Shown here in pieces: positions 34,655 through 43,310 of a stretch of DNA of 64,000 nucleotides. The first letter of the stretch is position 1. Every line of letters starts with the position of its first letter. A program made the position numbers and the translations under genes. This DNA comes from Thalassotalea nanhaiensis (GTDB lineage: Bacteria; Pseudomonadota; Gammaproteobacteria; Enterobacterales; Alteromonadaceae), in assembly GCF_031583575.1 (NCBI RefSeq), contig NZ_CP134146.1:2232001-2296000 (forward strand), given 5' to 3'. Under the pieces are notes generated by a model. It was not told where the DNA came from and did not search any database. It worked only from the letters and a program-made list of their open reading frames with translations.

Positions 34655-35584
34655 ATGAATCTACAAGAACAAAGACTTTCAAGAATTGATTTAAATTTAT
34701 TAATTTCATTAAGCATCCTCCTAAAAGAGAAAAATGTCACTAAAGCAGCACAAACTTTGTTTGTAACCCAATCAGCTATGAGCAGAATGTTACATAGGCT
34801 TAGAGAGCTGTTCGATGACCCATTATTCTCTCGTTCATCAACAGGGTTAGTGCCTACGCCTAGAGCACTACAAATTGAAAAGCACCTACCAATATTTTTA
34901 AACTCGTTAGATCCAATATTAGCGAGTAATAGCTTTGACCCCAAATTATGTGAAGATTCATTTGTAATATCTCTTCCCTCAATCTTGGGACAGTCAATGT
35001 TGCCAGCATTATTCCTACAACTATCTAAAGAGTCTCCTTATGTTAACTGGACAGAGTACCCAGCTAGCTCCAACCCATGTGCTTTATTAGAGTCGGCCAC
35101 GCTAGACTTTGCAATTCATGTTGCCAAAGACTACCACCCAACTTTTATCTCAACCCCTATAGGTTATGCCTATCCGGTTATCTATGTACGTAAAAACCAC
35201 CCATTACTTCGAAAAGACAAGGTTTCTTTGCAAGACTGTATGAAGTTTGATTTATTAAATTTGATCGTGGAAAGCGATGACCGTATTCAGAGTCCAGTCG
35301 ACAGTTTACTCAATAGAAATAATGTTAAACCTAAGTCAAACTTCAAAAGTAGCCAAATGAAAGTACTGACTGATATTTTAAAGCAAAGTGATGCAATATT
35401 TATTGGCATGAGTTACCTGACAAAGGTGGCAGAATTCTCTCAACAATTTGAACCTATATTCATGTTTGAAGACTCGATAGAAAATTCGATAGAATTTGTA
35501 TTGCTACAACATGAACGAACAAAAAATAGTCCTGCTCATAATTGGTTTAAAGAAAAACTACTCACTCATTTAAGTTTTTTCTAG
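34655..35584 (+). CDS. LysR-family regulator
   Basis: The 309-residue protein starts MNLQEQRLSRIDLNLLISL and has the HTH LFVTQSAMSRMLHRLRELFDDPLF and a substrate-binding domain with SLPSILGQSMLPALF. It is a paralogue of the LysR at 15887. By position it controls the divergent DUF1254/DUF1214 gene and perhaps the TonB-dependent receptor downstream. Its stop lies only a few bases before a truncated DUF1214 gene, suggesting a past deletion at this spot. Confidence 0.88.
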   Translation: MNLQEQRLSRIDLNLLISLSILLKEKNVTKAAQTLFVTQSAMSRMLHRLRELFDDPLFSRSSTGLVPTPRALQIEKHLPIFLNSLDPILASNSFDPKLCEDSFVISLPSILGQSMLPALFLQLSKESPYVNWTEYPASSNPCALLESATLDFAIHVAKDYHPTFISTPIGYAYPVIYVRKNHPLLRKDKVSLQDCMKFDLLNLIVESDDRIQSPVDSLLNRNNVKPKSNFKSSQMKVLTDILKQSDAIFIGMSYLTKVAEFSQQFEPIFMFEDSIENSIEFVLLQHERTKNSPAHNWFKEKLLTHLSFF

Positions 35585-35594
35585 GATAGGCTAG

Positions 35595-35897
35595 CTTCGA
35601 AACTGGAAGAGGCTCCAGCTAAAAACATTCTGGTCAATCACAGCCTATGAAACCAATACTCGAACAATCATCCAAAATAGCACAGAAAAAGCCGATCTAT
35701 CATCGCGCCATGATCTGAAAGTAAACAAAGATGGTTCTATTGATTTATATTTTGGCCCTAAAGCACCTAAAGGTATGGAAAGTAACTGGATACAAACTGA
35801 AGCTGGCCGTTCATGGTTCCCGTATTTCCGTTTCTATTCTCCTGAACAATCAGTGGTTAAGGGTGAGTGGATATTGCCAGATATTGAAAAGAACTAA
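35595..35897 (+). pseudogene. C-terminal remnant of a DUF1214 gene
   Basis: An open frame without a start codon encodes FWSITAYETNTRTIIQN, then DLKVNKDGSIDLYFGPKAPK and WFPYFRFYSPEQSVVKGEWI, and ends ILPDIEKN before a TAA. These are the classical C-terminal DUF1214 segments. The N-terminal two-thirds are missing and a stop lies upstream in frame at 35592. It is not a copy of the end of the gene at 33302 but a different subfamily. The terminator that follows was probably its own. Confidence 0.8.
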
Positions 35898-35920
35898 TCT
35901 AAATTTGAGCTGATAACATA

Positions 35921-35950
35921 AACCGCGTTCCTTTTTGGCTCGCGGTTTTT
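35921..35950 (+). terminator. Terminator after DUF1214 remnant
   Basis: AACCGCG and CGCGGTT pair around a 13-base loop, followed by TTTTT. It may now serve the LysR gene upstream. Confidence 0.75.
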
Positions 35951-36091
35951 TACTTAACTTTAAAAATACAAACATATCCATTGCTTCACACCCCTTTGTT
36001 TTACAGCATGTCCTAACTAAAGTTATGAATTGTTAATAAAATGGTTCCTTTTTGTTATTGAGATGTAGCCCCCCATCGAACAATCTAACTC

Positions 36092-36114
36092 CTAAGCTCA
36101 AATTTTGAGCTTAG
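36092..36114. promoter_or_regulatory. Perfect inverted repeat before TonB-dependent receptor
   Basis: CTAAGCTCAA and TTGAGCTTAG flank a 3-base centre, 70 bp before the receptor start. A TTTTTT follows 6 bases later, so a terminator is possible; the tiny loop and position favour an operator. Confidence 0.5.
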
Positions 36115-36183
36115 AGTAGTTTTTTAAATCAATAACAATAAAAAACTAATACAGCATTTATAATAATAAATCGGGGAAAAACA

Positions 36184-38610
36184 TTGAGTAGTTCTATTAA
36201 TAATAAACGCCACTCTTTAGGCATCGCAATTGCAATTGCACTGTCTACAAGCGGTTATAGCAGTTTATCTGTTGCAGAAGAGCAAACTGCAGATTCTAAT
36301 AAAGATATTGAAGTTATCTTAGTAAAAGGTGGTAAACGCCCAAAAACATTAAATGAAGTCCCTGCATCCGTTTCTGTTATTGGCGGTGAAACATTAGCGC
36401 AAATGAAAATTGATAATATGGAAGATATGTCAAAATCTTTGCCAAATGTCAGCATTTCTGCAAATGCAATTCAAGATACCATATCCATTCGAGGCATTAA
36501 CTCAGACTTACAGTCCGGTGGAGAGCAATCGGTCGGAATATTTGTTGATGGTGTTTATCATGGCCGTGGCGTACAGTCGCGCTATTCTTTTTTGGACGTA
36601 GAAACGCTTGAAGTTTTACGCGGTCCGCAAGGGGCTTTATTTGGTAAGAATACTATTGGTGGTGTGTTATCGATTAATCCTGCACAACCTAAAGAAGATT
36701 TGGAAGCTAAAATAACCACAGGCTGGGAAACCGAAGCAGAACAAATAGAAACATCTGGTTTTGTCACTGGCGCGCTTAATGATGACGCCAGTTTAAAAGC
36801 TCGTTTAGCGTTTAAATACAAAGACAACGATAAAGGCTACATGGAAAACCACGTTAAAGATGAAACCGGTATAACCAGCGAAGATTTATCGTATCGAGGT
36901 ATATTCGACTGGCAAGCTAGTGACGCTTTAGCTGTGAATTTTCGCCTTGAATCTGGTGAACAAGAAGCCAATGGTATTTATTGGGAAATGACCGAGTTAA
37001 CCGGGCCACTTGCTCCCGTTATCGCTTCATTTGGCGAAGACGGCGCTGTTAACCATAAAGGCAGTGGTTCAAATATGGATTACCCCGGCTTAGGTTTCAA
37101 TGGTGAAGATACCACCTATTACATGGACACCAATTTTGATGAATATGCATTAAAAGCAAATTACGCGTTAAGCGCAGGTACTTTTACTGTGATGGCAGCA
37201 CAATCTGAATATGATTTTGTGCGCAGTGTCGATGCAGACTTTGGTCCTTTGCCAATATTGCAATTTACTGATAGAGAAGAGTTTGAACAAACCAGCTTTG
37301 AAGCTCGGTTTGTCTCTAAAGACAGTGATACCTTTGAATACATTGCTGGTGTTTATTATCAAAGTAGTGATTTATTGACCAACGGTGTAACCGAAGCGGC
37401 AACTGCTCCTGGTACTGCTGTAGGCGGTGCCTTCAATGGTGCTATTTTAGGGATGACAGGTGGTGCACTTGATATATTCCCAGAATATGGTCTTACGAGT
37501 CGCTTTCATCAATTAGATCAAGAGTCTGATATGTGGGCGGTTTTTGCTCAAGTAGGTATTGGCTTAACGGATAATTTAAAGCTCGAATTATCAGGTCGTT
37601 ATGCAGATGAAGAAAAAGATGCCATACAAGAAGTCGACCTTTATGGTGGTACTGGCTACGGTCAAACCAGTGGTAACCCGTTATCAAACCCACTTGAACA
37701 GATGTTTTGGGGACTAGCGGTATTTGAAGCGCAGCCACATCAAAATGATCTTAACCGAAGTGAAAGTCATTTTACTCCTTCAGCGAGCTTATCATGGACG
37801 GTTAACGAAGATACCAACCTTTATGTGAGTTATGCAGAAGGTGTTAAGGGTGGCGGCTTTAACGCATTAGCAATGACTGCAGATCCTGCTGCTGCAGAGT
37901 ATGAAGAAGAAGAAGCAACATCATTTGAGATTGGTGGTAAGTTCTCATTACTCGATGGCAGTGCAAAATTAAACGTTGCAGTGTTCAACACTAAGTTTGA
38001 CGATATGCAAACCACTCAGTTTACCGGAGGTACCACCTTTGTTGTTGCCAATGCCGCTGAAGCTACATCGCAAGGATTGGAATTAGATCTTGTATGGAAT
38101 TTAACTGAAGACTGGACCTTATTTTCTAACTTTGGTTACATAGATTTTGAATTTGATTCATATGAAAACGCCGGTTGTACCGCAATGCAAATTGTAAACG
38201 GTGGGTATGCTAATGGTGCTGCTTGTTCTGCCGATGGCGGTAACGACTTAAGCGGTAAAACTAATCAGGATGTACCTGAAATTACAGCAATGCTCGGTTT
38301 AGAGTACGCCACTAATTTAGGTGAATTTGAATTGATTTCAAGGGTTAATTTAAGTCATTCTGATGAATATTATGCTGCAGCTGATTTAGATGAAAGCTCT
38401 AAAGTGGATGCATTCACCTTGGTTGATGCTTCTATTAAGTTAGTATCTCCAGATGGAGATTGGGACGTAGCGTTCATCGGTCGAAACTTGAGTGATGAAG
38501 AGTACTTTTATTACCACAATGATACGCCACTTTTATCTGGCTCTCACCAAGCAGGAACGGCAGCCCCTGCTACCTACACGGTTCAGTTTAGTTACCACTA
38601 TATGAACTAA
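36184..38610 (+). CDS. TonB-dependent outer-membrane receptor, TTG start
   Basis: The 808-residue protein begins at a TTG (36184) with GGGGAA 5 nt upstream; no in-frame ATG exists before the plug domain. After the signal peptide (SSLSVAEEQ) comes a plug domain (about 50-170: LNEVPASVSVIGGETLAQM, ISIRGINSDLQSGGEQSVGIFVDG, LRGPQGALFGKNTIGGVLSI). A barrel with VNEDTNLYVSYAEGVKGGGFN and a C-terminal VQFSYHYMN completes it. The sequence resembles receptors of steroid- and aromatic-using marine bacteria and sphingomonads rather than siderophore receptors, which suggests organic substrate uptake. It is monocistronic with its own terminator. Confidence 0.92.
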   Translation: MSSSINNKRHSLGIAIAIALSTSGYSSLSVAEEQTADSNKDIEVILVKGGKRPKTLNEVPASVSVIGGETLAQMKIDNMEDMSKSLPNVSISANAIQDTISIRGINSDLQSGGEQSVGIFVDGVYHGRGVQSRYSFLDVETLEVLRGPQGALFGKNTIGGVLSINPAQPKEDLEAKITTGWETEAEQIETSGFVTGALNDDASLKARLAFKYKDNDKGYMENHVKDETGITSEDLSYRGIFDWQASDALAVNFRLESGEQEANGIYWEMTELTGPLAPVIASFGEDGAVNHKGSGSNMDYPGLGFNGEDTTYYMDTNFDEYALKANYALSAGTFTVMAAQSEYDFVRSVDADFGPLPILQFTDREEFEQTSFEARFVSKDSDTFEYIAGVYYQSSDLLTNGVTEAATAPGTAVGGAFNGAILGMTGGALDIFPEYGLTSRFHQLDQESDMWAVFAQVGIGLTDNLKLELSGRYADEEKDAIQEVDLYGGTGYGQTSGNPLSNPLEQMFWGLAVFEAQPHQNDLNRSESHFTPSASLSWTVNEDTNLYVSYAEGVKGGGFNALAMTADPAAAEYEEEEATSFEIGGKFSLLDGSAKLNVAVFNTKFDDMQTTQFTGGTTFVVANAAEATSQGLELDLVWNLTEDWTLFSNFGYIDFEFDSYENAGCTAMQIVNGGYANGAACSADGGNDLSGKTNQDVPEITAMLGLEYATNLGEFELISRVNLSHSDEYYAAADLDESSKVDAFTLVDASIKLVSPDGDWDVAFIGRNLSDEEYFYYHNDTPLLSGSHQAGTAAPATYTVQFSYHYMN

Positions 38611-38660
38611 AGTATGATTAGTCGCCACTAATTTAGCGGCTAAAGCTCCATAAAAAGAAA

Positions 38661-38695
38661 AGCCACAATCTATAAATATGGATTGTGGTTTTTAT
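38661..38695 (+). terminator. Terminator after TonB-dependent receptor
   Basis: CCACAATC and GATTGTGG pair around a 10-base loop, followed by TTTTTATTT on the plus strand. Confidence 0.8.
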
Positions 38696-38773
38696 TTAGA
38701 AAGAAATTAATACTCGCCATTAAACATCTCTGCATTAACACTGCTTGTATAATAACTTTTGTTAATCGTTAAC

Positions 38774-39739
38774 TTACTTTGCTGGCAAATGCTTATTCAT
38801 AAAGTTAACCATCATATCTATCGCTTGCTTGCTTTCTGGCAACCAGGAAAACAACGGATGCACATGAGGCATGTCTTTCCAAATATGCAATCGTGCGTTA
38901 ACACCTGCATCCACGGCTTTTTTCATCGCACTTGCAGAATGGTTAAAAATTAACTCATTACTTCCCACATGGCATTGTAGTGGTGGAAACCCGTTATAGT
39001 CGGCATAAAGTGGCGAGATCAAAGGATCTTTCTGATTAATATCATTTGGTAAATATAAATTAATCATGGTTGCCAGAGATTGCTTGTTCAACATAGGATC
39101 AACCGACTCTAAGTTCGGCTCCAAGGCCATGAGGTCTTCAATAGAGCAATTGGTACCTGGAGATAACAACACAGCCGCTGCAGGTTTCCTTTGCCCGGCA
39201 TCTCGAACTTTTTGTAGTGTAGTCAAGGTTAAACAACCACCGGCTGAATCACCGGCAATAATAATATTTTCTGCCTTGTAGCCTTGTTGTAATAACCAGC
39301 AGTAACTTTGATAACAATCATTCACGCCAGCCGGAAATGGGTGTTCTGGAGCAAGGCGATAATCTGGAACTAAACCATTAGCATTGAGTTTACGACATAA
39401 TTGGGCAACTAAAGCGTTATAAGTTTTTGGCATATGTATGCAAAAACCACCGCCATGAAAATATAGAATTACCCGCTGTTGTTTTGCAGATGTAGTTAAC
39501 CACTGAGCGGAAACGCCATTAGCATCAACCTCAGCTATTTGCATATCAGTAACGCTTCTACCACTTACAAAGTCTACTTTTCTAGCAAACTGTCGAAATT
39601 GATCGATATTAAATGGTTTATTCATGTGTCGCTTAACAAAACAACGCATTAAATCATTGGTTCGTCGCGCCTGCCAACTTACCTCATCGTTCACATAAAC
39701 CTGCGATGACAAAGGATAATCCTCAATTACTTTTTCCAT
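38774..39739 (-). CDS. HSL-family alpha/beta hydrolase (esterase)
   Basis: The 321-residue protein has the hormone-sensitive-lipase signatures: HGGGFCIHMP oxyanion motif near residue 95, DYRLAPEHPFPA, and the nucleophile elbow GDSAGGCL. Candidate Asp and His lie in the C-terminal VGSNELIFN and MPHVHPLF regions. No signal peptide is seen. It follows the paralogous hydrolase at 39836 by 96 bp on the same strand. It could hydrolyse short-chain esters or lactones of the lipid substrate. Confidence 0.88.
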   Translation of the reverse strand: MEKVIEDYPLSSQVYVNDEVSWQARRTNDLMRCFVKRHMNKPFNIDQFRQFARKVDFVSGRSVTDMQIAEVDANGVSAQWLTTSAKQQRVILYFHGGGFCIHMPKTYNALVAQLCRKLNANGLVPDYRLAPEHPFPAGVNDCYQSYCWLLQQGYKAENIIIAGDSAGGCLTLTTLQKVRDAGQRKPAAAVLLSPGTNCSIEDLMALEPNLESVDPMLNKQSLATMINLYLPNDINQKDPLISPLYADYNGFPPLQCHVGSNELIFNHSASAMKKAVDAGVNARLHIWKDMPHVHPLFSWLPESKQAIDMMVNFMNKHLPAK

Positions 39740-39835
39740 TTGTCCATTTCTCTCTAATGTTAAGCCGATAATTGGCTATGTTTAAACGTTATGTAGATAT
39801 TTCGGGCGATTTGGTAATGAACTGTACCGGTGTTC

Positions 39836-40741
39836 TTAGATGTTTATTGCTTTTATAAATTGGCCAATGCGTTTAATTGCGGTCCGCCCTTCCGGCAAAC
39901 CAACAGCGGCAATATGCCAACAACTCGGCACATCTTGCCAAACATCCAATGTAGCCATGCCACCTGCTTCAGTTATCGTCTCACTCAACCTGATCGAGTC
40001 ATCAAGCAACATTTCACTGTCTGAAACCTGTAGCAAAATTGGTGGTAAAGCCGATAAATCTGCCAACAGAGGAGATACTTCTGGTGAAGATGCTTCGATA
40101 CTTTCAGGTAAGTAATATCCAATACCGCGTTCAAATACTGCTGGAGTATTGCAACAGTCAATGTCTTTTAAAGTACGCATAGATTTTGATGAAAGGGTTA
40201 GATCATATAACCCTGACAAGCCGAAAACTGCCTGAGGTTGGGTTTTGTTTTGATCTCGCAAAGCAATAGCAAGCAGTATTGCCATACCAGCACCAGCTTG
40301 GTCGCCGGCAATATAAAGACCATGTTCCGCTTCTTGTGTTGTCACTAGATATTCATATACTGACTGCACGTCATTTTGTGCTGCAGGATATGGGTGTTCA
40401 GGAGCAAGGCGAAAGTCAGGTACGACAACAGTCAATGATAGGGTTTTAGCCAACTCACATGTTACCCCGCGGTGGCTTAATGGTGAGCCCAACGAAAAAC
40501 AACCACCATGGATATATAGAAGGATGCCTTTTGGCTTACTTTGCTCTGGATATATAACTTCACAAGGAACGCCATTGATGACTTGTTGCTCAAGCCCAAG
40601 AGAACGACACGGAGATGGCATAAAGGTATTGATTACGCTATCAAGTTCTTTTCTTGCCTGTTCTAACTTTAAATCACCATTAAACCGGGGTTTATACATG
40701 ACTTTTAAGTACTTTTTTAATAAAAAATTTTGAACACTCAA
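39836..40741 (-). CDS. HSL-family hydrolase with nucleophile replaced (GDQAG)
   Basis: The 301-residue protein keeps the HSL layout: IHGGCFSLGSPLSHRGV (HGGG is HGGC), DFRLAPEHPYPAAQNDV, a late acidic residue in VSDSEMLLDD and a His in VPSCWHIAAVGLPEG. The nucleophile elbow reads IAGDQAGAGMA, so residue 148 is Gln instead of Ser. Standard serine hydrolase activity is therefore unlikely. The frame is intact over its full length, which argues for a retained role. It lies upstream of the intact paralogue at 38774. Confidence 0.82.
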   Translation of the reverse strand: MSVQNFLLKKYLKVMYKPRFNGDLKLEQARKELDSVINTFMPSPCRSLGLEQQVINGVPCEVIYPEQSKPKGILLYIHGGCFSLGSPLSHRGVTCELAKTLSLTVVVPDFRLAPEHPYPAAQNDVQSVYEYLVTTQEAEHGLYIAGDQAGAGMAILLAIALRDQNKTQPQAVFGLSGLYDLTLSSKSMRTLKDIDCCNTPAVFERGIGYYLPESIEASSPEVSPLLADLSALPPILLQVSDSEMLLDDSIRLSETITEAGGMATLDVWQDVPSCWHIAAVGLPEGRTAIKRIGQFIKAINI

Positions 40742-40877
40742 TGAAATAACCTTAAGTTGAAAGCCTTACAACCGACTAACCGCTTTGCCAGACTATATAA
40801 TAAAGTGTTAATTTTGCAGGGTTAAAGGGCATTCAGCAATGACAATAAGACACTTAAAAATCAACAAATGTACTCTA

Positions 40878-41549
40878 TCAAGATAAGAACGTAACGCTGT
40901 CTGAAAGCATCGCCCTACTTGTTCGAGCATTATTTGCAAGTTGGCTTTTATCTTCATAACCAAACGACAGGCCGACCAAAACCCCCATAGATTCTGGGAT
41001 GTTTAAGGTATCTTTAATGATTTGAGGATAAAAACTTAAAGCTCCTTGAGCACAACTACCAATACCAAAGGATTCCATGATTAACATGAGTGACTGTAGA
41101 TAGATGCCAATATCCAAAGCGTTGTTAATTTCAAATGACTTTGGCATGCAAATAATCGCTACATGTGGTGCGCCAAAAAACTCATAATTTCTCAGTAATG
41201 CTTGTTTACGTTCGGCTTTATTCCCACGTTCAACTCCCATGGCATTATAAAGTGCTTTCGCACACTCTATTTGCCTGACTTGATGCTCGCCTTTAAAGTC
41301 AGAATAATACTGGAAATCACTGTCTGGTTTTGTACCAGTCATCACCGTATCAATTAAGTTTTGTTTTAAATTATCTTTAACATTTGCTGAAGCAACGAAC
41401 GTTTTCCAAGGTTGCGTATTGCAATTAGATACAGCGTGCTGGGCGAGGCTAAAAATTTCTTCTAAGAGCTCTGGCGTAACTTCTTTGTTCAGAAAACCAC
41501 GCACAGAATGGCGTTGCTTCAACAGTTGTTTAATAACGGTAGATGGCAT
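40878..41549 (-). CDS. Nitroreductase-family FMN oxidoreductase
   Basis: The 223-residue protein starts with the nitroreductase signature KQRHSVRGFLNKEV and continues with AQHAVSNCNTQPWKTFV, the FMN-binding segment. IGSCAQGALSFYPQIIKDTL and VGLSFGYED mark the C-terminal part. Such enzymes reduce nitro groups, quinones or enoates with NAD(P)H. It lies downstream of the beta-oxidation operon but behind a strong terminator, so it is probably expressed independently or by read-through. An enoate or dienoyl reduction role in the pathway is possible but speculative. Confidence 0.85.
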   Translation of the reverse strand: MPSTVIKQLLKQRHSVRGFLNKEVTPELLEEIFSLAQHAVSNCNTQPWKTFVASANVKDNLKQNLIDTVMTGTKPDSDFQYYSDFKGEHQVRQIECAKALYNAMGVERGNKAERKQALLRNYEFFGAPHVAIICMPKSFEINNALDIGIYLQSLMLIMESFGIGSCAQGALSFYPQIIKDTLNIPESMGVLVGLSFGYEDKSQLANNARTSRAMLSDSVTFLS

Positions 41550-41614
41550 ATTTTCTCTCTTATGTAATTTGGTTAACCTGAGTCTGTAGAAATTGACTTA
41601 TTAAAACAAAAAAG

Positions 41615-41636
41615 TATGGCGGGTTACCCCGCCATA
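41615..41636 (-). terminator. Terminator after acyl-CoA dehydrogenase
   Basis: ATGGCGGG and CCCGCCAT pair around TTAC. On the minus strand the stem is followed by CTTTTTTGTTTT. It lies 44 nt after the stop codon at 41680. Confidence 0.88.
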
Positions 41637-41679
41637 TTAATAGCAACCAATAAAGGTGCTGATATTATTATTTTAATTT

Positions 41680-42825
41680 TTATTCGCTAAAAATTGCTCT
41701 GGCAATGATCAATTTCATAATTTCAGAGGTTCCAGCAAAAATTCGTGTAATACGAGCATCGGCAAACACTTGAGAAATTGGATATTCTTCCATATAGCCT
41801 GCTCCACCGTGTAACTGAACACCTTCATCGGCAACATCGCATAACAGTTCACTGGTTAATAGTTTTGCTTGCGAGGCACCTATACTGTCATGATCACCAC
41901 GGTTGGTATTGGCTACCAGGGTATCTGTATAAGCAATTGCCATATCAAGACGAGCACGTAATTCAGCCATTTTAAATTGAGTGTTTTGCATTGCAGATAA
42001 TGGCTTACCAAATACTTTACGATCTTGCACAAATTCTTTGGTCAAATTAAACGCGTACTCAGCAGTACCTACATTCCAGATAGCGCAAATAAGACGTTCT
42101 TCAGCTAAACCGCCCATTAAATACTTAAACCCTTGGCCTTCAACACCAATAAGATTTTCTTTTGGCACTTTTACGTTGTCAAAGAACAACTCAGCAGTAT
42201 CTTGTGACTTCATTCCCATTTTTTTAAGGTGGGCACCACGTTTAAATCCTTCCCAGTTTGCTTCTACAACAAACAAGCTTATAGCATGCGGGACAGTTGG
42301 ATCGGTTCGGGCTGCAACAACAAACACATCACCACAAATACCATTTGAAATATAGGTTTTATTACCGTTAAGTACGTAATGATCGCCATTATCAACAGCT
42401 GTAGCTCGCATACCAGCTAAATCTGAGCCAGCATCAGGCTCAGTCATCGCTACACCTAGGATGTATTCACCAGTGATTGCTTTTGGAATGTATTTTTCTT
42501 TTAAGAAATCACTACCGTTATTCATAATATAAGGCGCAACAATCGTACTGTGCAGTTGCGGCATAAAGCCCGTTTCGCCACAAAGCCCTATTTCTTCGGA
42601 AATAATTTGTTGAAAACGAAAATCATCAATGGCTAAACCACCAAGTGATTCTGGTGCCTGTGGGATCAAAAAGCCCATTTCGCCAGCTTTTAAGTAAACT
42701 TCGCGCGGAACTATACCTGCTTCGCGCCACTCTTCTCTATGAGGAACAACCTCTTGTTGAAGAAAAGCACGAAAAGAATCCCTAAACATATTGTGATCTT
42801 CATCAAAATTATAACGTTTCATCAT
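41680..42825 (-). CDS. Acyl-CoA dehydrogenase, isovaleryl/long-chain type
   Basis: The 381-residue protein has the FAD-binding motifs GVAMTEPDAGSDLAGMR and NGNKTYISNGICGDVFVV, and the C-terminal LHGGAGYMEEYPISQVFADARITRIFAGTSEIMK. The usual late catalytic Glu position reads AGT instead of EGT. A Glu at 243 in GLAEERL matches the alternative helix-G base of isovaleryl- and long-chain acyl-CoA dehydrogenases, which take branched substrates. It introduces the alpha-beta double bond in the pathway. It follows the MaoC gene across an intercistronic terminator-like hairpin. Confidence 0.92.
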   Translation of the reverse strand: MMKRYNFDEDHNMFRDSFRAFLQQEVVPHREEWREAGIVPREVYLKAGEMGFLIPQAPESLGGLAIDDFRFQQIISEEIGLCGETGFMPQLHSTIVAPYIMNNGSDFLKEKYIPKAITGEYILGVAMTEPDAGSDLAGMRATAVDNGDHYVLNGNKTYISNGICGDVFVVAARTDPTVPHAISLFVVEANWEGFKRGAHLKKMGMKSQDTAELFFDNVKVPKENLIGVEGQGFKYLMGGLAEERLICAIWNVGTAEYAFNLTKEFVQDRKVFGKPLSAMQNTQFKMAELRARLDMAIAYTDTLVANTNRGDHDSIGASQAKLLTSELLCDVADEGVQLHGGAGYMEEYPISQVFADARITRIFAGTSEIMKLIIARAIFSE

Positions 42826-42852
42826 TATTCCTAAACTTAAATCTTAAAAAAA

Positions 42853-42887
42853 AATGCTGGCGAAACTGAAACAGTCAAGCCAGCATT
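42853..42887 (-). terminator. Terminator/attenuator inside the beta-oxidation operon
   Basis: AATGCTGGC and GCCAGCATT are perfect 9-bp arms with an internal ACTG/CAGT stem. On the minus strand nine T residues follow. It stands 9 nt after the MaoC stop and before the dehydrogenase gene, so some transcripts must stop here. Confidence 0.85.
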
Positions 42888-42895
42888 ATCGGCGT

Positions 42896-43297
42896 TTATA
42901 AAGCTACAATCGCTTCGCCGATTAAAGTTTGTGTACCATCTTGCTTACACGCTTGAATTGCTACACGAGCACATTGCTCATCGTTATGAGTGATTAGCTC
43001 AACAACTTCACCAGAACAGGTGATCACATCTTTTAATTGAGTGATAGCAGCAAACTTATTACTAAACTTGCGTAATTGCGACTGTGGTTGCCAGTTAGTT
43101 AATAAACGACCTAAATACGCCATTGATAACATACCGTGAGCAAAAACATCTGGCATTCCCGCTTTTTTAGCAAAATCACTATCGATATGAATCGGGTTAT
43201 GATCGCCTGAAGCGCCTGCATATAAAGCAAGAGTAAAACGGCTAATTGGTGGTAAAGCTAGTTCAGGTAACACAGTACCTACTGTAATATTCGTCAT
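42896..43297 (-). CDS. MaoC-like (R)-enoyl-CoA hydratase, catalytic subunit
   Basis: I place the start at 43297 (MTNITVGTVLPELALPPISRF) because AGGGGA lies 6 nt upstream; an ATG at 43330 would overlap the previous gene. The 133-residue hot-dog protein has the hydratase motif YAGASGDHNPIHID, with the catalytic Asp and His, and FAHGMLSMAYLGRLL. Paired with the upstream MaoC-N protein it should form a two-subunit enoyl-CoA hydratase like mycobacterial HadAB or ChsH1-ChsH2, adding water to 2-enoyl-CoA. Confidence 0.88.
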   Translation of the reverse strand: MTNITVGTVLPELALPPISRFTLALYAGASGDHNPIHIDSDFAKKAGMPDVFAHGMLSMAYLGRLLTNWQPQSQLRKFSNKFAAITQLKDVITCSGEVVELITHNDEQCARVAIQACKQDGTQTLIGEAIVAL

Positions 43298-43310
43298 GAT
43301 AATCCCCTGT

